Of a stretch of 11,243 nt of DNA, positions 6,565 through 11,243 are shown piece after piece. Source of the stretch: an uncultured Oscillospiraceae bacterium (GTDB lineage Bacteria > Bacillota > Clostridia > Oscillospirales > Oscillospiraceae). The stretch lies in assembly GCA_934589665.1 (NCBI GenBank), contig CAKTOJ010000051.1, forward strand, positions 1 through 11,243, in the 5' to 3' direction. The first letter of the stretch is position 1. Every line of letters begins with the position of its first letter. The notes under the pieces were generated by a model that ran no database searches, had not been told where the DNA came from, and was given only the letters and a program-made list of their open reading frames with translations. The position numbers and the translations under genes are program-made.

Positions 6565-7155
6565 GTGAAAAAATCACGGAAAATTGCACTACTTATCATG
6601 CTGGCGACCGCGTTTGTTATGCTGGCGGGCGTTTTGCTGTATCGGTATTTTATCGGGAGCCGGATACAGGACGGAGGCAGAATGGAAAACCCGGATGCGT
6701 ACCGGGCGGGAAAAGAGCTGATCGAATTTCGCTGGCAGCAAACCCATACGAATTCTTCCCGTTGCTTTACGGTATATTTTTATCTGGAGAACGACCTTCC
6801 CGTGCTGACCGGACGGTTTCTGAGCCCGGATGGCGGCGAGACGAGAGAAAACGGGAGGGATGCGTCTTCGACCCCGATCCCATGGCAACTTACCTGGGTG
6901 CAATGGTTTGAGCTGCAGAATACGCTGGCGGAGGCTGCACTGCCCGCGTACGAAAAGCCATCGCACAATGCTGCAGAGGAGGCCGACAGCGAAATCTCCA
7001 TCGTCTGGCGCACCGAGGACGGAGAGCGATCCGAAAAGTGCAGCGGCGAGAACGCCGCCGCGCTGGAGACCTTGGTGCTTCGCATTGCAGAGGAGGCCTA
7101 TGGCACATCGCAGCTTGAGGCGGGGCTGCCGGGGCCTGCTCCAAAAGGCGGCTGA
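6565..7155 (+). CDS. Single-pass membrane-anchored protein, unknown function
   Basis: A 196-residue protein of no family I recognise. Lys/Arg-rich residues 1-6 (MKKSRK) precede one hydrophobic helix at about 7-30, and no lipobox or signal-peptidase site follows, so it is probably an N-in anchor with residues 31-196 outside the cell. The outer part contains FTVYFYLENDLPVLTGRF, a PWQLTWVQWFELQNTL stretch at about 104-119 and an acidic region, and ends in a helix (ETLVLRIAEEAYG) followed by a Gly/Pro-rich tail. It starts with GTG; AAAGGGAG lies 6 bases upstream and supports this start. Its place between a DUF6935-like gene and a four-TM gene suggests an envelope-related role, by context only. 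Confidence 0.75.
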   Translation: MKKSRKIALLIMLATAFVMLAGVLLYRYFIGSRIQDGGRMENPDAYRAGKELIEFRWQQTHTNSSRCFTVYFYLENDLPVLTGRFLSPDGGETRENGRDASSTPIPWQLTWVQWFELQNTLAEAALPAYEKPSHNAAEEADSEISIVWRTEDGERSEKCSGENAAALETLVLRIAEEAYGTSQLEAGLPGPAPKGG

Positions 7156-7195
7156 GCGCCCCTTGCGCGCAGCGCTAAACAACAGTACGTTTTTG

Positions 7196-7223
7196 CGCAG
7201 GGCACACGGCTGTGCGCCCTGCG
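7196..7223 (+). other. Strong hairpin between two membrane-protein genes
   Basis: CGCAGGGC (7196-7203) pairs with GCCCTGCG (7216-7223), and an inner ACA/TGT pairing around a CGGC loop lengthens the stem past a 2-base bulge. The bases after it are AATCACGAAAAAATG, A-rich rather than T-rich, so it does not fit an intrinsic terminator on this strand. On the other strand the downstream bases are also A-rich. Confidence 0.6.
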
Positions 7224-7266
7224 GAATCACGAAAAAATGAACAAAAAAATGTAAGGAGGATCTATT

Positions 7267-7683
7267 ATGAAAGGACATGTGTTTTTGAAGGTTACGGGTA
7301 TTTTGATGATTATTGCAGCTGCATTTTCCATCATTGTGGGCGTATTGCTCGCCGGAATCAGTGCACTTGCTGCGGGGCTGGGTGCGGCCTCCGGACTGAA
7401 GTTTACCTTCTGGGCGGCGCTGTTTTTGACGTTGGTCGGCGGCATCTGCCAGCTGATTGCCGGAATCAAGGGCATCAAGCACAGTAAGCGCAGCGAAAAA
7501 GCCGGCAAACTCATCGCTTGGGGCGTCATCGTGGCTGTGTTCAGCATTTTGAGCATCGTGCTGGATTTAAGCAATGGCGGCGACTTTAGCATCGTCAGCG
7601 TCCTGACGGGCGTGGCCGTTCCGGCTCTGTACATCATCGGCGCAGTGCTCAACGCCAAGGCAGACGCGCCCCTCGGCGCATAA
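7267..7683 (+). CDS. Small four-TM membrane protein
   Basis: A 138-residue integral membrane protein. Hydrophobic segments lie at about 5-31, 45-66, 80-101 and 107-130. The loop at 67-80 is basic (KGIKHSKRSEKAGK), which by the positive-inside rule puts it and both termini in the cytoplasm. The small size, Gly/Ala-rich helices and paired-hairpin layout recall uncharacterised four-helix membrane proteins of Firmicutes; I cannot give a family with confidence. The start is well supported by TAAGGAGG 7 bases before the ATG. Only 35 bases separate it from the following zinc-motif protein, the closest spacing in this part of the window, so the two are probably co-expressed. No transport or enzymatic motif is visible. 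Confidence 0.85.
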   Translation: MKGHVFLKVTGILMIIAAAFSIIVGVLLAGISALAAGLGAASGLKFTFWAALFLTLVGGICQLIAGIKGIKHSKRSEKAGKLIAWGVIVAVFSILSIVLDLSNGGDFSIVSVLTGVAVPALYIIGAVLNAKADAPLGA

Positions 7684-7718
7684 TTTAGCAAGCAGACGCA
7701 AAGGAGATCGAGATATAT

Positions 7719-8489
7719 ATGGGACTGTTCGATAAAAAGTATTGCGACATTTGCGGAGAAAAGATCGGCTTACTTGGAAACCGCAAGCTGGAAAACGGAA
7801 ATCTCTGCAAAAACTGCGCCAGAAAGCTCTCCCCGTGGTTCTCCGACCGGCGCGGCAGCACCGTAGAGGAGATCCGTGCGCAGCTTGCCTACCGGGCGGA
7901 GAATCAGGAAAAGGTCGCGGCCTTCCATACGACCAGAACGCTCGGCGCGGACACAAAGGTGCTTCTTGACGAAGATGCCGGAAAATTCATGGTGACCCGG
8001 GCCAGAAATCTTGCGGAGGCCAACCCGGACGTTCTGGACTTTGCCGACGTGACCGGCTGCAACCTCGACATTGACGAGAGCAGCACGGAGCTTAAGCGCA
8101 AGGACAAAGACGGCAAGGAGGTCAGCTACAATCCGCCGCGCTATGAATACTCCTATGATTTTTATATCACCATTTTTGTCAACAATCCCTATTTCGACGA
8201 AATGCGCTTCCAGATCAACTCCAGTTCCGTGGACATTACGCCGCCGCCCGGAACGCGTCCGGGCATGACGTCCCGGTATAATCCGGAAACCAATGTTGAG
8301 TACCGCAATTGTAAAAAGCTCGGCGAGGAAATCCGGCAGGTTCTGACGCAGGTCCGCAGGGATGTGCGCGAAAAGATCGAGCAGGCTGCCGCTCCCAAAG
8401 CGGCAGTCACCTGCCCCTGCTGCGGCGCGACGACCACGCCGGATGCAAGCGGTTGCTGTGAATACTGCGGCGGCGCAGTGAACGGCTGA
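7719..8489 (+). CDS. DUF4428-like protein with zinc motifs at both ends
   Basis: A 256-residue soluble protein with no signal peptide. Cys9/Cys12 and Cys30/Cys33 form a CxxC-x17-CxxC zinc knuckle within YCDICGEKIGLLGNRKL and NLCKNCARKL, the pattern I associate with DUF4428. At the C-terminus Cys232/Cys235 and Cys247/Cys250 form a zinc ribbon. The middle (about 75-220) is a mixed alpha/beta domain with KFMVTRARNL at 89-98, VLDFADVTGCNLDID at 105-119, an aromatic strand EYSYDFYITIFVNNPYF at 143-159 and a basic amphipathic helix at 200-222; the layout resembles PH-like domains seen in related proteins. AAAGGAGA precedes the ATG by about 10 bases. Inferred: a regulatory or scaffold protein working near the membrane with the four-TM neighbour. 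Nucleic-acid binding is possible but not shown. Confidence 0.85.
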   Translation: MGLFDKKYCDICGEKIGLLGNRKLENGNLCKNCARKLSPWFSDRRGSTVEEIRAQLAYRAENQEKVAAFHTTRTLGADTKVLLDEDAGKFMVTRARNLAEANPDVLDFADVTGCNLDIDESSTELKRKDKDGKEVSYNPPRYEYSYDFYITIFVNNPYFDEMRFQINSSSVDITPPPGTRPGMTSRYNPETNVEYRNCKKLGEEIRQVLTQVRRDVREKIEQAAAPKAAVTCPCCGATTTPDASGCCEYCGGAVNG

Positions 8490-8529
8490 ACCATCCATCA
8501 AACGAACAGAAAGAAAGAGGAACTAAAAA

Positions 8530-8859
8530 ATGAAAAAGTATGTAGCATTATTCCTGATTGCGGTTACGCTTCTGACGCTTGCCGCCTGTGGCAGCAAGGA
8601 TGCGCTGGCCGGAACATGGTCTGCTGATCTCGGAGATGACGGCGTGATCACATGGACGTTCAACGGAAAAGGCAAATGCACCATGGAGAATGCGTACATG
8701 AAGCAGGATGGCACCTATACCATTGACGGTGACCAGCTTACGGTAACACTGGAGGCTTGGAGCGAACCGTCTACTTACACGTTCTCCGTGGACGGCAGCA
8801 GCCTTACCATGAAGGAGAACTCCGGTTACGGCATCAGCGGCACCTTTGCCAAAAAATAA
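8530..8859 (+). CDS. Small lipoprotein with lipocalin-like beta domain
   Basis: A 109-residue surface lipoprotein. Residues 1-19 are a signal peptide ending in the lipobox LAAC, with Cys20 as the lipidated residue. The mature part is a short all-beta domain that starts at LAGTWSADL and goes on through 'ITWTFNGKGKC', 'GTYTIDGDQLTVTL', 'STYTFSVDGSSLTM' and 'GTFAKK', the repeating strand-turn pattern of lipocalin-like or DUF5640-type domains found in many Clostridial lipoproteins. AAAGAGG lies 9 bases before the ATG. The gene follows the DUF4428-like gene by 40 bases. Function is unknown; such domains usually bind small hydrophobic ligands or proteins, but nothing here identifies a ligand. Confidence 0.88.
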   Translation: MKKYVALFLIAVTLLTLAACGSKDALAGTWSADLGDDGVITWTFNGKGKCTMENAYMKQDGTYTIDGDQLTVTLEAWSEPSTYTFSVDGSSLTMKENSGYGISGTFAKK

Positions 8860-8891
8860 ACTGCACAGGAGCCGGCGCGAATAGAAACAAT

Positions 8892-8924
8892 GAAAAATGT
8901 CTCAGATATGCACTCACATTTTTC
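8892..8924 (+). other. Inverted repeat between two lipoprotein genes
   Basis: GAAAAATGT (8892-8900) is perfectly complementary to ACATTTTTC (8916-8924) across a 15-base loop, and GCCGG after it can also pair with CCGGC near 8872-8876. Its T-run lies inside the stem rather than after it and the loop is large, so termination is doubtful. It could be a weak terminator, a bidirectional one, or a protein-binding site. Confidence 0.45.
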
Positions 8925-8982
8925 GCCGGAACCGCATGCTAGTTCTGCTGATCGGCAGATTTGCACATCCCTGAAGGATGCT

Positions 8983-8989
8983 GGGAGGG
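8983..8989 (+). promoter_or_regulatory. Ribosome binding site of the large lipoprotein
   Basis: GGGAGGG lies 4-5 bases before the ATG at 8994 and decides against the in-frame ATG at 8961, which has no ribosome site and would put 11 extra residues before the signal peptide. Confidence 0.82.
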
Positions 8990-8993
8990 AATT

Positions 8994-10433
8994 ATGAAAC
9001 AGACGAAGACCAAAACTCTATGCCTGCTTCTTGCGGCACTGATGCTGCTCAGCAGCCTCACCGCCTGCGGAAAGGATAAGGAGAAAGACTCCAATTTGAT
9101 TCAGCTCGGTGACTATGAGCTGCTCTACAAGGGCGCGTGCATTATGGAAGATTCGGACGGAAATGACGCAATCGTTCTGTCGCTGGACTTTACAAACAAC
9201 AGCAAGGAGAATGCTTCGTATCTTTGGAGCGTCGATGAAACGCTCATGCAGAACGGCACAGAGCTGGAAGTCGCTACAGTCTATACCGATTACGATACCT
9301 TTACCACAGTGATCGAAAACCAGTTTGAGGAAGTTGCGCCGGGTGCAACGCTGGAGGTGCAGACCGCCTTCGTGCTGAACAACGCGTCCGACGAAATCGA
9401 GGCGACCTTTGAGGAACTGCTCGGCAGCAAAAGCGGCACCATTACCATTGACCCATCCACGCTCACGCGGGAAACAGGCGTCAATGCCGGCACGGAGCCC
9501 ACACTGCCTTCCGCAGCGGCTGACGACGCTCTGCTCGAGTGGTGGAACGGTGAATGGTACGGCTGGTGGAAGATGACCGACTGCTCCGGCTCATATGAGA
9601 GCATGGAAGGTCAGTGGTGGGATATCTGCGGCGTGATCGAGATCGACGCAGACCGCACGGGCACCGTGACGCTCTGGGATGAGGACTACACCAAGGACGA
9701 TGCCATGGTATCGGCAGCGGTCAGCCTGAGCGACACCGGTAATGGCGAGCATGGCACGCTGACATCCGAGGGCGGCTGGTTTACCGATGTGGCCCTCGCG
9801 CACGCCGACTGGATCGTCGACCCGGGCTTGCAGGAGCTTGCGGATATCATCTGCATCGACGGCCGGTACGAAAACGGCGACGATATGTACCGCTATGAGA
9901 TCTATCTGCGCCCGTGGGGGCTCTATTGGGATGATGTGGAGGAGGAAAACCGCCCATATCTCTATGCCGACTGGTATCTGCCGCTGATCGACGCGGGCAA
10001 GTCCATGCCTGACAGCATCGGAGCGGATGCTCCGGCCGGAAGCGGCAATATGGGCACTACGACGTCGAACCCTGGCGGAGAAACGTCCGGCGGAGACGGC
10101 ATTGTAACTGAAGAGCAGGTACAGAAGGGCTATGTCTGGATGAACGAGGTCAATAAGAATATTTTCGACGCAACCTACGATGATATTGCTGCCTACTTCG
10201 GTGTAAAAGGCCGGTTTGTCAAGGAAGAATACAGCGACCACATGAAGGCAAACTACCGCTACTACAAATGGATCTCTGAGGACGACGACTCCCATTTCAT
10301 CTACGTCAATTTCAAAGAAAATGTGTCAGGCGTTTATACGGTAAGCGGATTCAATACCAGCGGCTTCTCCGGCAAGGAGGCCATCGCGAGGTATCTTGAC
10401 ACGGTAAAGGCGGAAGCCGCAGAGGCAAACTAG
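8994..10433 (+). CDS. Large modular lipoprotein (DUF5067-like plus lipocalin-like plus BLIP-like domains)
   Basis: A 479-residue surface lipoprotein. The signal peptide ends in lipobox LTAC with Cys25 lipidated. Residues 36-160 read like DUF5067 ('LGDYELLYKGACIMEDSDG', 'AIVLSLDFTNNSKENASYLW', 'EVAPGATLEVQTAFVL'), an immunoglobulin-like domain common on Clostridial lipoproteins. Residues 180-340 form a Trp-rich beta domain beginning WWNGEWYGWWKM, lipocalin-like in style. A Gly/Ser/Thr linker at about 342-365 leads to a C-terminal domain with 'ATYDDIAAYFGVKGRFVK' and 'YYKWISEDDDSHFIYVNF', which recalls SmpA/BLIP-type beta domains. All domain names are from memory of motifs. The TAG stop is unusual: the frame stays open after it and runs into 10455-10865 with no ribosome site, so the true protein may be 623 residues. 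Confidence 0.82.
   Translation: MKQTKTKTLCLLLAALMLLSSLTACGKDKEKDSNLIQLGDYELLYKGACIMEDSDGNDAIVLSLDFTNNSKENASYLWSVDETLMQNGTELEVATVYTDYDTFTTVIENQFEEVAPGATLEVQTAFVLNNASDEIEATFEELLGSKSGTITIDPSTLTRETGVNAGTEPTLPSAAADDALLEWWNGEWYGWWKMTDCSGSYESMEGQWWDICGVIEIDADRTGTVTLWDEDYTKDDAMVSAAVSLSDTGNGEHGTLTSEGGWFTDVALAHADWIVDPGLQELADIICIDGRYENGDDMYRYEIYLRPWGLYWDDVEEENRPYLYADWYLPLIDAGKSMPDSIGADAPAGSGNMGTTTSNPGGETSGGDGIVTEEQVQKGYVWMNEVNKNIFDATYDDIAAYFGVKGRFVKEEYSDHMKANYRYYKWISEDDDSHFIYVNFKENVSGVYTVSGFNTSGFSGKEAIARYLDTVKAEAAEAN
10431..10433 (+). other. In-frame TAG codon splitting the lipoprotein frame
   Basis: The codons around it read AAC TAG ACA GCG TCT GCG AAC GCC GAG ATG. The same Ala-rich linker composition (EAAEAN before, TASANAE after) runs across the stop. 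A single change from CAG (Gln) would create it. TAG also appears to be a normal stop at 99-97, which argues against genome-wide recoding. Confidence 0.75.
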
Positions 10434-10454
10434 ACAGCGTCTGCGAACGCCGAG

Positions 10455-10865
10455 ATGCAGGACTTCTCCGTGGAAGTCACCCAGTTTGCAAAAGACGATG
10501 TTAAGGTCAAAATCATGACGAAGATCCCGGTCTCTGGCTGGTCGTATGATGAGGGCAAGCGCTGCTTGGTGGAAAATGACGATCCCACAGCGTTCGGTGC
10601 GGGCTCCATCCAGTTTGAGGTAAGAGAGGACGTTGAAAAATTTGATTTCTACAAGGACGACTTCGAGAACTATCAGGATATCGAAGACCGTGTGATCGGC
10701 GGTATCACGTTCCGCGGCCGCACCTACAGAAACATCGGCTATGATTGGATTCAGTATATCGCACAGCTTGACGACGGCCGCACCCTTTCTATCGGGCTTC
10801 GGAATATGGACTGCGTTCCGGGAACGACGCCCGACATCATTCTCAACAACATGACGTTCCAGTAA
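10455..10865 (+). CDS. C-terminal extracellular domain of the split lipoprotein, or separate 136-residue protein
   Basis: The first ATG after the TAG opens a 136-residue frame in exactly the phase of the preceding gene, 21 bases after that stop. It has no signal peptide, no lipobox and no recognisable Shine-Dalgarno (upstream bases GAACGCCGAG), unlike every other gene here. The protein is mixed beta ('DFSVEVTQFAKDDVKVKIMT', 'GWSYDEGKRCLVENDD', 'GSIQFEVRE', 'DFYKDDFENYQDIEDRVI', 'GITFRGRTYRNIGYDWIQYI', 'LDDGRTLSIGL') and looks like an intact outer-surface domain with no frame damage. The simplest reading is that it was the last domain of the upstream lipoprotein, cut off by a recent nonsense mutation. 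Readthrough of TAG or reinitiation at the ATG are alternatives. I recognise no named family. Confidence 0.6.
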   Translation: MQDFSVEVTQFAKDDVKVKIMTKIPVSGWSYDEGKRCLVENDDPTAFGAGSIQFEVREDVEKFDFYKDDFENYQDIEDRVIGGITFRGRTYRNIGYDWIQYIAQLDDGRTLSIGLRNMDCVPGTTPDIILNNMTFQ

Positions 10866-10900
10866 TGGCGGCATCTTTCTGAGAATTTATATGAAAACCG

Positions 10901-10927
10901 TCTCCCGCCCCAATTTGGAGCGGGAGA
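10901..10927 (+). other. Hairpin after the lipoprotein locus, terminator-like but without U-tract
   Basis: TCTCCCGC (10901-10908) pairs perfectly with GCGGGAGA (10920-10927). CCA/TGG inside can add three pairs after one mismatch. It begins 35 bases after the stop codon. The bases that follow are ATCCGGCTATTTGCG, so the T-run needed for intrinsic termination is missing. Confidence 0.55.
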
Positions 10928-10950
10928 ATCCGGCTATTTGCGAAAAAAGC

Positions 10951-10955
10951 GGAGG
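10951..10955 (+). promoter_or_regulatory. Ribosome binding site supporting a GTG start
   Basis: GGAGG lies 7 bases before GTG at 10963. The ATG at 10958 is in another frame and too close, so GTG is the start. Confidence 0.82.
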
Positions 10956-10962
10956 TGATGCT

Positions 10963-11243
10963 GTGAAGCTCAAAACATTCCTCATCACGGCAAGCCTGTG
11001 GATGGGGCTGCTCGGCCTGACCGCCTGCGGCGGTGCTGACGTGCGCACCTATCAGTACCCGGAGACTGCGCTCCTTTTTGACAGTCTTCACATCAAAAAA
11101 ACCGTTTACAGCCCGGGTGTCATGGAGCTCTATTACCGCGGCGGGCAGTTCAAGGACAATCCCATCCGCTGCTACGACGCGAATTTTGAAGATCTGGGCG
11201 ATCAGTTTGAATATTCCTTTCAAAACGGCGTTCTGACAGTTCA
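10963..11243 (+). CDS. Lipoprotein, partial (runs off the window end)
   Basis: The first 93 codons are present, with no stop before the window ends. The peptide opens MKLKTFLITASLWMGLLG and continues LTACGGAD, giving a lipoprotein signal peptide with lipobox LTAC and Cys22 lipidated. The mature part so far (VRTYQYPETALLFDSLHI, MELYYRGGQFKDNPIRCYD, FEDLGDQFEYSF) is not one I can assign. The GTG start is backed by GGAGG 7 bases upstream. It lies 97 bases after the preceding frame, beyond a GC-rich hairpin, and is the third lipoprotein gene in a row on this strand, consistent with an envelope-exposed protein set. Confidence 0.85.
   Translation, partial: MKLKTFLITASLWMGLLGLTACGGADVRTYQYPETALLFDSLHIKKTVYSPGVMELYYRGGQFKDNPIRCYDANFEDLGDQFEYSFQNGVLTV

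Noticed and set aside
6589..7482. A 297-residue minus-strand frame
   Set aside because: It is antisense to two supported genes and a spacer hairpin, with a composition typical of shadow frames.
7770..8501. A 243-residue minus-strand frame opposite the zinc-motif gene
   Set aside because: The plus-strand protein has two intact CxxC pairs at each end and a good start; the antisense frame has neither motif nor ribosome site.
9591..10295. A 234-residue minus-strand frame opposite the large lipoprotein
   Set aside because: No start signal and no domain; the plus strand codes for a lipobox protein.
10431..10433. Genome-wide recoding of TAG (pyrrolysine or glutamine)
   Set aside because: TAG seems to be a normal stop at 99-97, directly before the next gene, and there is no sign of pyl genes or a suppressor tRNA in the window.

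Overview
The window looks like a moderately GC-rich, Gram-positive anaerobe of the Clostridia, most plausibly Oscillospiraceae or a relative. The reasons are strong AGGAGG-type ribosome sites, three LxAC lipoboxes, a secreted protein with three SLH cell-wall domains, and a 7TM sensor of the kind common in Clostridia. This placement is inference; there is no rRNA or other marker gene.

Region 1 (1-2351) is a signalling locus with two divergent arms. On the minus strand lie a 549-residue polytopic sensor with a degenerate kinase half (97-1746) and, four bases after it, the start of a PAS-type sensor protein that leaves the window (1-92). On the plus strand lies a 127-residue stand-alone receiver-like protein (1968-2351) with Glu where the phosphorylated Asp should be. 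The sensor has a good extended -10 promoter (1783-1810).

Region 2 (2352-2570) is non-coding, GC-rich in its centre, and contains a perfect 9-bp hairpin. No known riboswitch was recognised.

Region 3 (2571-11243) is a run of same-strand genes that build or decorate the cell surface. In order: a 1113-residue secreted beta-helix/SLH protein; a 163-residue protein resembling DUF6935; a single-pass membrane protein; a four-TM membrane protein; a cytoplasmic protein with zinc motifs at both ends (DUF4428-like); a small lipoprotein; a large modular lipoprotein; an in-frame extension of that lipoprotein behind a TAG codon; and a third lipoprotein cut by the window end. Spacers are 35-135 bases. Several carry hairpins but none has a terminator U-tract, so co-transcription is plausible but not shown.

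The most interesting points are the pairing of a pseudo-kinase with a phosphomimetic-looking pseudo-receiver, and the in-frame TAG at 10431-10433 that splits what looks like one 623-residue lipoprotein. No mobile element, CRISPR array, tRNA or rRNA was recognised.
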